Below, one piece after another: positions 51,922-63,477 of a stretch of DNA of 64,000 nt; the first letter of the stretch is position 1, and the number at the start of each line of letters is the position of its first letter. A program made the position numbers and the translations under genes. Location of the stretch: contig NZ_JAJVKW010000002.1 of the NCBI RefSeq assembly GCF_024198255.1, positions 992,001 through 1,056,000 of the forward strand. Direction: 5' to 3'. The notes under the pieces are model-generated. The model searched no databases and had not been told where the DNA came from. It was given only the letters and a program-made list of their open reading frames with translations. Source of the stretch: Myxococcus guangdongensis. Lineage in GTDB: Bacteria; Myxococcota; Myxococcia; Myxococcales; Myxococcaceae.

Positions 51922-53487
51922 TCAGCCCCGGGGCGCGTCGCCTTCCTGCGACACGAGCAGCCCCACGCCGAGCGCGGAGACGGCCATCAACACCAGCGCG
52001 GGCAGCGCGGCCTCGGCGAAGCGGCCCTCCGCGGTGGCGCCCCACACGCGCGTGGCCAGCGTCTCGTAGCCGATGGGCGCGAGCAGCAGCGTCGCCGGCA
52101 ATTCCTTCATTGCCGTGAGGAAGACGAGCGCCGCTCCCGCCAGCAATCCCGGACGCAACAGCGGCGCGGTAACACGGCGGAACACTCCGGCCGGGGACTC
52201 CCCGAGGGACGCGGCGGCCTCCGCGAGGTGCGGGTTGAGTTGGAGCAGCGCCGAGCGCACCGTGCCCACCGCCTGCGGCAGGAAGCGCACCACGTACGCG
52301 AGCACCAGCATCACCAGCGTCCCATAGAGGAACGGCAGCGCCTGCACGCCCAGGAAGACGAGCGACAACGCCAGCACGATGGGCGGCAGCGCATAGCCCA
52401 CGTAGGACACGCGCTCCATCGCCAGGGTGAGCCGGCTCGGGTAGCGCACCGCGAGGAACGCGAGCGGCAGCGCGCACAACACCGACGCCACCGCGCCCAG
52501 CACCGACGCGAGCAGCGAGCCCAGCGCGGGCTGCATCAGCGACGCCTCGTCCCGCGCCAGCCCTCGCGCGCCCCAGTACAGGAGCACGCCCACCGGCAGC
52601 ACCACGCCCGCCAGCACCACCGCGCCACAGAAGAGCAGCGCGGGCACCCGCCATCGCCCCAGTGACACCGGCGCCGAGGCCCGCGCCGCGCCCTTCGAGC
52701 TGCGGTGATAGCCGGCACGTCCTCGCAGCCTCACCTCCAGCACCAGCACCACCACCGTCACCGCCACCAGCGCCAGCCCGAGCAGCGCGGCGTAGGTGCG
52801 GTCATACGCGCCCTCGTACTGCACATAGATGGCGCGCGAGAAGGCGTCGTACTGGACCAGCGCCACCGCGCCGAAGTCCGACAACACATACAAGCCGACG
52901 AGCAGCGCCCCGGACACGAAGGCCGGACGCAGCAGCGGCGCCGTCACCTTCCAGAAGGCCCGCGTCGGGCTCAGGCCCAGGCTGCGCGCGCCCTCCAGCC
53001 ACGCGGGGTCCTGCGAGAGCAGCCCCGCTCGGAGCGCGAGGAAGAAGTACGGATACGTCGACACCGTCAACGCCACGAGCGCACCTGGAAAGCCATACAC
53101 CGGTGGCACCGGCAGCCCCCAGCGCGTCAGCAGCTCCTCCAACACTCCGCCGATGCCGAAGGCGGCCAGCAGCACGTAGCCGCTGACGAACGTGGGCACC
53201 GCGAGCGGCACGCACAACAGCACCGTCCACAGGCGACGGCCCGGCAAGTCACTGCGCGTGGTGAGCCACGCGAGCGGCAGGGACACCGCGGCGGCGAGCA
53301 CCGTCACCGCCGCCGCGAGCCCCAACGTCCGCCACAACAGGCCCCACGTGCGCTCCCGGAAGAGCAGCCCCCAGGCGCTCGTGTCGGCCTCCGCCGCGCG
53401 AACCCCCAGGTACACGGCGGGCAGCACCGCGAGCGCCGCCACCAGCACGCCCGATATCAACAACCACCGCGGAGCCCGCCGTGTCAC
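51922..53487 (-). CDS. fbpB: Fe(III) ABC transporter permease, two-domain
   Basis: A 521-residue inner-membrane permease with about 12 hydrophobic helices in two homologous halves. Each half has the ATPase-contact EAA loop: EGARSLGLSPTRAFWKVTAPLLRP in the first and EAAASLGESPAGVFRRVTAPLLRP in the second. This double arrangement is typical of FbpB-type ferric iron permeases. The GTG at 53487 follows GGGAG; an upstream frame without family match is ignored. It begins 14 bases after the binding-protein stop, so the two are co-transcribed. Confidence 0.9.
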   Translation of the reverse strand: MTRRAPRWLLISGVLVAALAVLPAVYLGVRAAEADTSAWGLLFRERTWGLLWRTLGLAAAVTVLAAAVSLPLAWLTTRSDLPGRRLWTVLLCVPLAVPTFVSGYVLLAAFGIGGVLEELLTRWGLPVPPVYGFPGALVALTVSTYPYFFLALRAGLLSQDPAWLEGARSLGLSPTRAFWKVTAPLLRPAFVSGALLVGLYVLSDFGAVALVQYDAFSRAIYVQYEGAYDRTYAALLGLALVAVTVVVLVLEVRLRGRAGYHRSSKGAARASAPVSLGRWRVPALLFCGAVVLAGVVLPVGVLLYWGARGLARDEASLMQPALGSLLASVLGAVASVLCALPLAFLAVRYPSRLTLAMERVSYVGYALPPIVLALSLVFLGVQALPFLYGTLVMLVLAYVVRFLPQAVGTVRSALLQLNPHLAEAAASLGESPAGVFRRVTAPLLRPGLLAGAALVFLTAMKELPATLLLAPIGYETLATRVWGATAEGRFAEAALPALVLMAVSALGVGLLVSQEGDAPRG

Positions 53488-53501
53488 GAAGCCCGCTCCC
53501 T

Positions 53502-54485
53502 CTACAGGACGCCGGTGTCCTGCAGCAGCTTCACCGTGCCGCGCAGGTCGTCGAGCTTCGACAGGTCCAGCTCCGGCGAGCCGACCTTGGACAGCGCCGG
53601 CAGGTCCTGCGCCGTCTTCACGCCGGCCACCAGCGGATACTCGTGCGTCTCCTGGGAGAAGTACGCCTGGGCGTCGTTCTCCAGGAGCCACGCGGAGAAC
53701 TTGCGCGCCGCGTCCTGCTTCTTCGACTCCTTCAGGATGGCCACGCCCGCCACGTTCACCAGCGCGCCCGGGTCGCCCGCCACGGAGAAGTCGTTGGCCA
53801 CCGGCAGCTCCGCGTTGCTCTTCTTCGCGGCGTACAGGTAGTAGTGGTTGACGAAGCCCGCGTCGATTTCACCGCGGCCCAGCGCCTCGACGATGGCGGC
53901 GTTGTTCTTGTACACGCGCACGCCGTTGGCCTGGATGCCCTGGAGCCACTGCTTCGCCGCGTCCTCGCCCTTGAGCAGCCGCAGCGCGGTGACGAAGGCC
54001 TGGAAGGACGCGTTGGTGGGCGCCCAGCCCAGCCGGCCCTTCCACTTCGCATCCGTGTAACCCAGGATGCTGTCGGGCAGGTCCGCGGCCTTCACCTTCT
54101 TGGTGTTGTACGCGGCCACGCGCGCGCGGCCGCTGACGCCCACCCACTGGCCTGTCGGCGAGCGGAAGCGCGCGTCCACCTTGTCGAGCGTGGCCTTGGG
54201 CAGCGCCTGCAGACGGCCCGCGTTGCTCAGCGCGCCGAGCGCGCCCGCGTCCTGCGCGAAGAACACGTCCGCGGGCGTCTTGTCGCCCTCCTCCAGCAGC
54301 GTGGCGGCCAGCTGCGGCGTCTCGCCGTAGCGCACCTTCACCTCGATGCCGGTCTTCTCGGTGAACTTCTTGAGCAGGGGCCCCACGAGCTTCTCGTTGC
54401 GGCCGGAGTAGACGGTGAGCGTCTCCGCCGCCATCGCGGTGGAGGACACGGACAACAACAGGGTCAGTAGGAGTCGACGCATCAT
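53502..54485 (-). CDS. fbpA: Fe(III)-binding periplasmic protein
   Basis: A 327-residue periplasmic protein with a signal peptide (LLLTLLLSVSSTAMA). The mature start ETLTVYSGRNEKLVGPLLKKFTEKTG is typical of FbpA-type ferric-binding proteins, and the iron-binding pair of tyrosines sits in GFVNHYYLYAAKK with a further Tyr in ETHEYPLV. It delivers iron to the FbpBC permease encoded next. Two adjacent ATGs (54485, 54482) are possible starts. No clear Fur box was found upstream by eye. Confidence 0.9.
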   Translation of the reverse strand: MMRRLLLTLLLSVSSTAMAAETLTVYSGRNEKLVGPLLKKFTEKTGIEVKVRYGETPQLAATLLEEGDKTPADVFFAQDAGALGALSNAGRLQALPKATLDKVDARFRSPTGQWVGVSGRARVAAYNTKKVKAADLPDSILGYTDAKWKGRLGWAPTNASFQAFVTALRLLKGEDAAKQWLQGIQANGVRVYKNNAAIVEALGRGEIDAGFVNHYYLYAAKKSNAELPVANDFSVAGDPGALVNVAGVAILKESKKQDAARKFSAWLLENDAQAYFSQETHEYPLVAGVKTAQDLPALSKVGSPELDLSKLDDLRGTVKLLQDTGVL

Positions 54486-54662
54486 GGCCGGGCACCCTAA
54501 CGGACGGGCCCTCACCATGCCACCCGGAGCCCGGGCTTTTGCGCCGCGCGTCGAGTGTCGGAGCGCGAACACCCCACGCCCGCCTCGAACCGCGTCAGAC
54601 ATTCCTCGGACGTCAGGGTAACCTGTCGCGCGGTGCTTCCTCGACGTCTGGAGGTCCATCCC

Positions 54663-55286
54663 ATGCCCCGCTTCATCGCCGCGGTCCCCGTCGTGGTCCT
54701 GCTGAGCTCCGCCTCCGTTTTCGCGCAGTCCGCGAAGCCGCCCCCCGTCGCGCCCAAGCCGCCCGCCGCGCCCAGCCCGATGAAGCTCGCGGCGGAGCGC
54801 ACCCAGGCGGCGCTCCAGCAACATCCCCCCGGCAGGTCGGAGGACGTGAAGACGCAGGAGGCGCTGCTCGCCGCGCTCTATGACGTCATCAGCGGTCCCG
54901 CCGGCAAGGCGCGCGACTGGCAGCGCTTCCGCTCGCTGTTCTATCCGGGCGCGCAGATGGCGTCCGTCAATCGCACCAAGCCCGGCGGGCTCCCGGGTGT
55001 GTCCCCCATCACCCCGGACGACTACGTGGCCTGGGGCGAGACGTTCTTCAAGACGCACGGCTTCTTCGAGAAGGAGACGCACCGCCAGATGTATGGCTAT
55101 GGCGACCTGGTCAACGTGCTGAGCGCGTACGAGGCCCGTGAGGCGCCGGAGGGCGCGGTGCTCACGAAGGGCGTCAACAACATCCAGCTCGTCTTCGACG
55201 GCCAGCGCTGGTGGGTGCTGCACATCTCCTGGACGGACGAGAAGGCCGCCGGCGCGCCCGTGCCCGCGACCTTCACGCGCAAGTAG
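54663..55286 (+). CDS. Secreted SnoaL/NTF2-like hypothetical protein
   Basis: A 207-residue protein with a signal peptide (FIAAVPVVVLLSSASVFAQ), a Pro/Lys/Ala-rich linker and a C-terminal domain of about 140 residues. That domain (ALLAALYDVISGPAGKARDWQRFRSLFYPGAQM, GWGETFF-like GETFFKTHGFFEKE, INVQ-like NNIQLVFDGQRWWVLHISW) resembles the NTF2/SnoaL cone fold. The catalytic role, if any, is unclear. It starts at ATG 54663 and ends 6 bases before the PfkB kinase gene, so both may be in one transcript. Confidence 0.75.
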   Translation: MPRFIAAVPVVVLLSSASVFAQSAKPPPVAPKPPAAPSPMKLAAERTQAALQQHPPGRSEDVKTQEALLAALYDVISGPAGKARDWQRFRSLFYPGAQMASVNRTKPGGLPGVSPITPDDYVAWGETFFKTHGFFEKETHRQMYGYGDLVNVLSAYEAREAPEGAVLTKGVNNIQLVFDGQRWWVLHISWTDEKAAGAPVPATFTRK

Positions 55287-55292
55287 CCGCCC

Positions 55293-56129
55293 GTGTCGGG
55301 ACGCGCCTCGTGCGACGTGCTGGTGGTGGGCAACTACTGCCATGACGTGCTGCCCTCGGGAGAGGGCGGCGCGGTGCACACGCTCGGCGGCTCCGCGGCG
55401 TACATCTCCTCGGTGTTCGACGCCGCGGGCGTGGACCACGCGGTGGTGGCGGTGGCGGGCGAGGACTTCGCCTATGCGGACCGCGTCCGGTACCCGCCGC
55501 GCATCATCCCGGGCACGCGCACCACGCGGTTCCTCGCGGACTTCAGCCAGGCAGAGCGCGTGCTGCGCGTGGACGCGCGCTCCGTGAGCATCCCGCCCGA
55601 GGACATCGTCTTCGATGCGCGCGTGGCGCTCGCCTGCGGGGTGATGGGCGAGGTGCCTCCGGAGACGCTCGTCCGGATGTCCCAGCGGGCCCAGCATGTC
55701 CTCGCCGACGCGCAGGGCCTCTTGCGCACGCTGGATGATGAGGGGCGCGTGTGGAACCAGCGGCTGGAGGACACGCCCTACGCGGAGTTGCTGGGACACC
55801 TGCGCGTGCTCAAGGCGAGCGAGGAGGAGGCGCGGGCGCTGGACCTCGACGCCGTGCGCGCGAGGACGTGTGTGGTCATCACCCGCGGACGCAAAGGCAG
55901 CACGGTGCTCACCGCGCGGCACTCGGTCCACCTGCCCTCCTGGCCCGTGGAGGAGGTGGACCCGACGGGCGCCGGGGACTGCTTCCTCGCGGGCTTCACC
56001 CTGGGACTGCTGCGGGGTTGGACGCTGGCGAAGTGCGCGGAGCTGGCGAACTGGTTCGGCGCACAAGCGGTGACGCAGGTCGGCGTGCCACGCGTGGATG
56101 TCTCGACGCTCCCGGACATCCTGCGCTGA
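55293..56129 (+). CDS. PfkB-family carbohydrate kinase
   Basis: A 278-residue kinase. The N-terminus reads DVLVVGNYCHDVLPSGEGGAVHTLGGSAAYISSVF, with the substrate-binding Gly pair, and the C-terminal signature is VDPTGAGDCFLAGF with the catalytic Asp. The GNYCHDVL wording recalls plant myo-inositol kinases, but the substrate is not certain. The GTG at 55293 follows the NTF2-like gene stop by 6 bases. A 3' fragment of this gene is duplicated downstream at 56828-56862. Confidence 0.88.
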   Translation: MSGRASCDVLVVGNYCHDVLPSGEGGAVHTLGGSAAYISSVFDAAGVDHAVVAVAGEDFAYADRVRYPPRIIPGTRTTRFLADFSQAERVLRVDARSVSIPPEDIVFDARVALACGVMGEVPPETLVRMSQRAQHVLADAQGLLRTLDDEGRVWNQRLEDTPYAELLGHLRVLKASEEEARALDLDAVRARTCVVITRGRKGSTVLTARHSVHLPSWPVEEVDPTGAGDCFLAGFTLGLLRGWTLAKCAELANWFGAQAVTQVGVPRVDVSTLPDILR

Positions 56130-56250
56130 GCCCGGGCGACTGTCCTCGAGTCCAAGGCCTTTGCATCCTCCCGGACAGCCCCCTCGCGTCGCGAGTGGCC
56201 CCGTCAAAACCAGACAGCTATAGCCAATGCCTCACACCCAGGAGGCAGTC

Positions 56251-56826
56251 ATGCATCGACCATCGTGGCGCGCAATCGTCGTGCTCATCATGACGGGAAG
56301 TACGCTCACCGCTTGCGGAGGACACGAGGAGCCCACCGCGCCACGAAGCCCGGCGACCGTGGAGCAGGGCCTGGTGACGCTGGTTTCGTGCCCCCTCGGA
56401 ACAGCGGTCATCCAATACTCCCCGCCGTTGAAGAACACGCCCCAGGACGTGACGAACACGGGCAGCTTCACCCTCTCAGGCTGCGACGCGTTGTTCAGCG
56501 GGGTGAGCTCCGGGACCATCGGCCTCAACCTCTTCCGGCCCGGCTATTCCTGTCACGAGTTGCTGACCTCCGGCACGTCGGACTCGGTCATCACCTGGAA
56601 CACCCTCGAGACCTCGACCCTGACGCTGACCCGGGTCGGCACGCGGGTGGAAGGGCTCTCTGTCCTCTACACGCACCTGGGCTCGGTGGTGTCGGGCAAG
56701 TTCGCGGGCGCCACCGCGATTCGGACCACCACCTATCTCAGCGCCGACCTCGACGCCTGCTCCTCGCCAGAAGGCCTCGCGCAGCTCAGCGGCACGGCGA
56801 CCCTCACGCTGCTCGGCCTGCCCTAG
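56251..56826 (+). CDS. Lipoprotein, first of a tandem pair
   Basis: A 191-residue lipoprotein (lipobox TGSTLTACG). The mature domain has VSCPLGTAVIQYSPPLKNTP, three further cysteines (SGCDALFSG, SCHELLTSG, DACSSPEG) and ends in LSGTATLTLLGLP. The paralogue at 56998 shares all these features. ATG 56251 follows GGAGG with good spacing; an upstream ATG at 56227 is less likely. Function is unknown, probably surface-exposed. Confidence 0.8.
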   Translation: MHRPSWRAIVVLIMTGSTLTACGGHEEPTAPRSPATVEQGLVTLVSCPLGTAVIQYSPPLKNTPQDVTNTGSFTLSGCDALFSGVSSGTIGLNLFRPGYSCHELLTSGTSDSVITWNTLETSTLTLTRVGTRVEGLSVLYTHLGSVVSGKFAGATAIRTTTYLSADLDACSSPEGLAQLSGTATLTLLGLP

Positions 56827-56827
56827 A

Positions 56828-56862
56828 CAGTCTCCAAGCTCCCAGACGTCCTGCGCTGAGCC
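56828..56862 (+). repeat. Scar of the pfkB 3' end
   Basis: Thirty-two bases (TCTCCAAGCTCCCAGACGTC followed by CTGCGCTGAGCC) match the last codons and stop of the pfkB gene with four differences. The copy lies between the two tandem lipoprotein genes and marks the edge of the duplicated unit. Confidence 0.75.
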
Positions 56863-56900
56863 TGACGAATCACCCTCGCGCACTGGACGAAGGTCCAAGG

Positions 56901-56931
56901 CCCGGGCCCGTCCACGAACGGTGCGCCCGGG
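56901..56931 (+). terminator. Hairpin after the first tandem lipoprotein
   Basis: A 7-bp stem (CCCGGGC/GCCCGGG) encloses a second 4-bp stem (CCGT/ACGG). It lies 74 bases after the stop and has no T tract. Confidence 0.45.
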
Positions 56932-56997
56932 TCCCACGTGGCCCTGGACGAAGGTACATCCCTATCCCAGCGACCTCTTCAAACCAGGGGGTCCACG

Positions 56998-57579
56998 ATG
57001 CGCCGAAACTCCAGATTCATCCTGTTGTTGTCATGTCTCGCGGGAGGTGTCCTGCAAGGCTGCGGGGAGGAGCCGCCCGCTCCCTTGCCGTCCGAGGAGG
57101 ACACCACCCAGACGGAGCAGCGGCTGTCGATGGTGGCCTGTCCAGTGGGAGCGACGGTGAATCAATACACGCCACCGTTGTCGGTCATCCCCCGCGACAC
57201 GCACATCACCGGGATGTCCTCGTTCACGAACTGCGTCTCGTTGTTCGACCCGGAGGTGACGTCCGGAGAGCTCCTCATCGACGTCCAGCGCCCCGCCTAC
57301 TCCTGTCGGGACCTGCTGGAGCTCGGCTCGACGCGCGCGGAGGTGATTTGGAACACGGGCGAGACGTCCACGCTGTTCCAGACGCGCACCTCCCTCCAGA
57401 TCAGCAACACCACCATCGCCGTCACCTACAGCGGCACGGTGGAGTCCGGGAAGTTCCAGGGGGCCACCGCGGTCCGCACGCTGACGTACCTGGACGTGGA
57501 CCTGTTCGAGTGCTTCTCCTCCTCAGGCATCCAGGGCATGTCCGGCGTGACGACGCTGACGCTGCTCGGGCTGCCCTGA
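56998..57579 (+). CDS. Lipoprotein, second of a tandem pair
   Basis: A 193-residue paralogue of the upstream lipoprotein. It has a lipobox (GGVLQGCG), then VACPVGATVNQYTPPL, matching cysteines (NCVSLFDPE, SCRDLLELG, FECFSSSG) and the same end (MSGVTTLTLLGLP). The shared layout and the pfkB scar between the genes show tandem duplication. It has diverged enough that binding specificity could differ. ATG 56998 follows a G-rich site (AGGGGGTCCACG). The gene is closed by a perfect 12-bp terminator. Confidence 0.8.
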   Translation: MRRNSRFILLLSCLAGGVLQGCGEEPPAPLPSEEDTTQTEQRLSMVACPVGATVNQYTPPLSVIPRDTHITGMSSFTNCVSLFDPEVTSGELLIDVQRPAYSCRDLLELGSTRAEVIWNTGETSTLFQTRTSLQISNTTIAVTYSGTVESGKFQGATAVRTLTYLDVDLFECFSSSGIQGMSGVTTLTLLGLP

Positions 57580-57608
57580 GCGTCCCACCGCGCCCATGAC
57601 AAGACGAA

Positions 57609-57639
57609 GCCCCTCTTCCCACACACGGGGAAGAGGGGC
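57609..57639. terminator. Bidirectional terminator between lipoprotein and gyrA
   Basis: A perfect 12-bp stem (GCCCCTCTTCCC with its complement) and a 7-base loop lie between the convergent stops at 57579 and 57666. Confidence 0.75.
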
Positions 57640-57665
57640 CTGGGTGCCTCACATCATCGTCCGAC

Positions 57666-60455
<2,790 letters not shown>

Positions 60456-60513
60456 GGGCTCTGGGAGGTTCGCGGAGGGACCCCGTGAAGGGCCGCCGTC
60501 CAGTGAGGGAGCG

Positions 60514-60542
60514 TTCGTAACCCCTGGATTTCCCTACGTCAA
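60514..60542 (-). promoter_or_regulatory. Candidate gyrA promoter
   Basis: On the minus strand, TTGACG (60537-60542) and TACGAA (60514-60519) are 17 bases apart. The predicted start of transcription is about 50 bases before the gyrA ATG. The 244-base gap 60456-60699 holds no other gene. Confidence 0.5.
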
Positions 60543-60665
60543 CAAGGGAAACGAGGGGGTGTACGCCCCACATGCGGAGGGGTTCGAAATCAAGTCATCG
60601 GAGCGCGAAGAAGCGCCCCCTACTGAACGCTCGAACACCCTGTTTTCAGCCCGCTTCCGACGAAG

Positions 60666-60690
60666 AAAAACGGGCCTCCGGAAGGGCCCG
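60666..60690 (-). terminator. Intrinsic terminator of the TPR gene
   Basis: On the minus strand, a 6-bp GC stem (CGGGCC/GGCCCG) with an 8-base loop is followed by TTTTT (60666-60670), 10 bases after the stop at 60700. It separates the TPR gene from the gyrA promoter. Confidence 0.7.
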
Positions 60691-60699
60691 GGACGGACG

Positions 60700-61443
60700 C
60701 TAGACGGGCGAGGGACGAAGGGGGGCGGCCAGCCGCTCGGCCTCGGTGCCAACAGGGCCCTCGGGGTCCTTCTCCAGGGCCTTCTCGAAGGCCGCGAGCG
60801 CCCCCTGCTTGTCGCCCTTGAGCTTGAGCGCCACGCCCACGTTGAGGTGTGCGGGCGCGGAGTCGCGGTCCATGGCGACGGCCTCGCGGAACAGGGCCAG
60901 CGCCTGGTCCACGTCGCCCGACAGCAGGGCCTCCTTGCCGGCCTGGACGCGCTTCTCCGCGTCATTCACCAGCTCCACCTGGAACACGCTGCCGCCCACC
61001 ACGTTGGCGATGAGCACGCGCAGGATGCCGCCCCAGTAGAACGTGAGCCCCTCCGCCGCGACGACGGCGGCGAGCGGCAGGTCCGGCAAGAGCTGCTTGC
61101 CCCGGAACTTGAAGCGCACGCGGGTGTAGCGGCCCTTGTTGGCCCAGTGCACCACCTCGCCCTGGAGCTTGCGCAGGCCCTCTTCCATGCGCTTGGGGTC
61201 GATTTCGAAGGGGAGCACGCGGCCTCCTCCCTCCTCGCCCGCGGGCAGCGCCTTGGGGGCGTCCTCCAGCGTGGGCTCATCGGGGAAGACGGGCTCGGCC
61301 TCGAGGACGATGGGCGGCGGCTCGGGCGGGCGAGCGGGCCGCTTCGCCTGGCTCTTCCGGGGAGCGGCGGTTCGGGGAGCGGCGGGCTTCTTCACCTTCA
61401 CCTTCGCCTTCGCGGCGGACTTGCGGGAGGAGCTCTTGGCCAT
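60700..61443 (-). CDS. TPR protein with basic N-terminal tail
   Basis: A 247-residue cytoplasmic protein. The first 45 residues are Lys/Ala/Pro/Arg-rich (SSRKSAAKAKVKVKKPAAP), like a nucleic-acid-binding tail. A central domain follows (RYTRVRFKFRGKQLLPDLPLAAVVAAEGLTFYWGGILRVLIANVVGG), and two TPR units lie at the C-terminus (ALLSGDVDQALALFREAVAMD, LKLKGDKQGALAAFEKALEKDP). Function is unknown. ATG 61443 has AAGG at normal spacing; ATG 61449 is 6 bases upstream. It ends in a T-tract terminator. Confidence 0.8.
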   Translation of the reverse strand: MAKSSSRKSAAKAKVKVKKPAAPRTAAPRKSQAKRPARPPEPPPIVLEAEPVFPDEPTLEDAPKALPAGEEGGGRVLPFEIDPKRMEEGLRKLQGEVVHWANKGRYTRVRFKFRGKQLLPDLPLAAVVAAEGLTFYWGGILRVLIANVVGGSVFQVELVNDAEKRVQAGKEALLSGDVDQALALFREAVAMDRDSAPAHLNVGVALKLKGDKQGALAAFEKALEKDPEGPVGTEAERLAAPLRPSPV

Positions 61444-61613
61444 GGTCATCACCTTAAACGAGCGACGGCGGTGGCGCTTGCACTCGCGGTTTTCTCCGGT
61501 TTGCCCGGGCATTTCTTCAGGGCGACGCGACAGGACTTCACATGGGGGCGGTGCCTGGGGCGGACGAGGTCGGGGATGATGGCGGCGCCTTCTCCCGAAA
61601 GGATTCCCGAAGC

Positions 61614-62975
61614 ATGAAGCGCGTCCGGTCCGCTCTCGTCGCCACCCTGCTCCTCGCCGCGCCCCTGGCGGGCGCGACGGGCAAGGCCTCCATCGTCTCC
61701 GGCGACCCGTGGCCACGCATCCGAAAGGAGCGCATCCAGAAGCTGCTGCCGCAGGCCATGGCGCGAGCGAACGTGGACGCCTGGGTGGTGCTCTGCCGGG
61801 AGAACGACAACGACCCGCTGGCCATCCACGTCGGCGGGGAGAACGCGGGCGGCACCGCGGCGTTCCTGTTCCTGCGACAGGGGGACACGGTGCGCTCGCT
61901 CGCGCTGTCGCCGGTGAGCGAGGCCACGGCGCTGCGCGAGGTGGCGCCGATGGACGAGGTCATCTCGGTGGAGCGCGGGCAGGACCTCTATGCGCAGATT
62001 GCCGCGAAGCTGTCGGCGGCGAAGCCCGCGCGCATCGCCATCAACGCGTCCACGTCCGTCACGGTGGCGGACGGGCTGTCGTCCTCGCAGCGCGCGGCGC
62101 TGGAGAAGGCGCTGACGCCCGCGCTGCGCAAGAAGCTGGTGTCGTCCGAGGACGTCGTCTCCGAGTGGCTGTCCGTGAAGCTGCCCGAGGAGGTGGACAT
62201 CCTGCGCAAGGCCGCGGCGCTCACGGCGCAGCTGCAAATCGAGGCGTACGCCACGGTGGTGCCGGGCAAGACGCGTGACTCCGACGTCGCGCGCTTCCTT
62301 CGCAAGCGCATGGCGGAGCTGGGCGTGGGGGACGCGTGGGCGCCGGACCAGAACCCGGCGGTCAACAGCGGACCTCTGCGTGGCCACTCGCACGCCACGG
62401 AGAAGGTGATTCAGCCCGGTGACTTCATCCAGACAGACTTCGGCATCCGCGTGGGCAACTTGTGGGTGACGGACATCCAGCGCTTCGCCTACGTGCTCGC
62501 GCCAGGGCAGACCCAGGTGCCGAAGGACGCGCTGGAGCGGTGGGAGAAGGGCCGGCAGGGCAACCGCGTGGCGCTGGCGGCGCTCAAGCCGGGTGTCAGC
62601 GGCTGGGACGTGGACAAGGCGCAGCGCGTGTGGATGAGCGAGGCGGGCTCGGAGCCGATGAACATGTTCGGCACCGGCCACCCCGTGGGGTACTGGGCGC
62701 ATGATGTGGGGCCCGCGCTCTCCGGTGGGGCGAAGGACAAGCCCAAGCAGGGCCAGTCCACGCGCATCATCCGGACGGGGCAGGTGTTCGCCTTCGACGG
62801 GTTCTTCGCGTGGAAGGAAGGCCCGGACGCGATGCGCGTCCTCTCCGTGGAGGAGATGGCCGTCGTCACCGAGACGGGCGCCGAGTACCTGATTCCGCCG
62901 CAGGAGGACCTGGTGCTCATCCCGTCGCCGGGCACCCCGGGTCAGCAGAACCCCGTGGCTCCCGCACCGCGCTGA
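61614..62975 (+). CDS. M24-family (Xaa-Pro aminopeptidase-like) secreted hydrolase
   Basis: A 453-residue protein with a signal peptide (LVATLLLAAPLAGA) and an M24 pita-bread domain. Metal-site segments seen are TDFGIRVGNLWVTDIQR (two Asp), FGTGHPVGYWAHDVGP (His) and VEEMAVVTETGAEYL (last Glu). In the usual EPG position the sequence is VFAFDGFFAW, so an Asp may replace the expected Glu. The family cleaves Xaa-Pro bonds or, in some members, does related non-peptidase reactions. The signal indicates an extracytoplasmic location. ATG 61614 starts the signal. Confidence 0.85.
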   Translation: MKRVRSALVATLLLAAPLAGATGKASIVSGDPWPRIRKERIQKLLPQAMARANVDAWVVLCRENDNDPLAIHVGGENAGGTAAFLFLRQGDTVRSLALSPVSEATALREVAPMDEVISVERGQDLYAQIAAKLSAAKPARIAINASTSVTVADGLSSSQRAALEKALTPALRKKLVSSEDVVSEWLSVKLPEEVDILRKAAALTAQLQIEAYATVVPGKTRDSDVARFLRKRMAELGVGDAWAPDQNPAVNSGPLRGHSHATEKVIQPGDFIQTDFGIRVGNLWVTDIQRFAYVLAPGQTQVPKDALERWEKGRQGNRVALAALKPGVSGWDVDKAQRVWMSEAGSEPMNMFGTGHPVGYWAHDVGPALSGGAKDKPKQGQSTRIIRTGQVFAFDGFFAWKEGPDAMRVLSVEEMAVVTETGAEYLIPPQEDLVLIPSPGTPGQQNPVAPAPR

Positions 62976-63051
62976 CGGAATGCGTTGCTCGCCCTACTCT
63001 CCCGACTGGCCCGGCTCATAGGATGAGACAGGCTTGCCGGGAGAGCGTGTG

Positions 63052-63420
63052 ATGCAGACCGTGCTGGTGATTGACGATGACCTGTTCGTGCTCTCGCTGG
63101 TGACGGACATCCTGCAGAGCGCCGGCTTCCAGGTGCGCACGGTGCAGTCACCCGAGAGCGCGTTCCAGGAGGAGCTGGGGAGCATCTCCGCCATCCTCTG
63201 CGACTACAACATGCCGTCGATGAACGGCGCGGACGTGCTCATCGCCATGCGCGAGCTGAAGGAGTGCGACGCGCCCTTCATCTTCCTCACCGGCCACGAG
63301 CAGTTGGACGACCTCATCCCCGTCGCCATCCGCTACGGCGCGGAGCTGCTGCCCAAGCCCATCCACCCCGTGGAGCTGATTCGCCTGCTCATGAAGCAGC
63401 TCGCCAACGTGGCGGCGTGA
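63052..63420 (+). CDS. Single-domain response regulator (CheY-like)
   Basis: A 122-residue receiver domain without an output domain. The acidic pair is in VLVIDDDLFVLS, the phospho-acceptor Asp is in AILCDYNMPSMNGADVL, the Thr is in IFLTGHEQ, and the Lys is in LLPKPIHPVEL. It would relay phosphate from a histidine kinase encoded elsewhere. ATG 63052 follows GGGAGAG at normal spacing. No kinase is adjacent. Confidence 0.9.
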   Translation: MQTVLVIDDDLFVLSLVTDILQSAGFQVRTVQSPESAFQEELGSISAILCDYNMPSMNGADVLIAMRELKECDAPFIFLTGHEQLDDLIPVAIRYGAELLPKPIHPVELIRLLMKQLANVAA

Positions 63421-63440
63421 AACACGGGTTTCATGTCTGG

Positions 63441-63466
63441 GGACGGGCGCCCGTGAGCGCCCGTCC
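63441..63466. terminator. Bidirectional hairpin terminator
   Basis: A perfect 10-bp stem (GGACGGGCGC with its complement) and a 6-base loop lie between the convergent stops at 63420 and 63478. Confidence 0.7.
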
Positions 63467-63477
63467 GTCACATCCGC

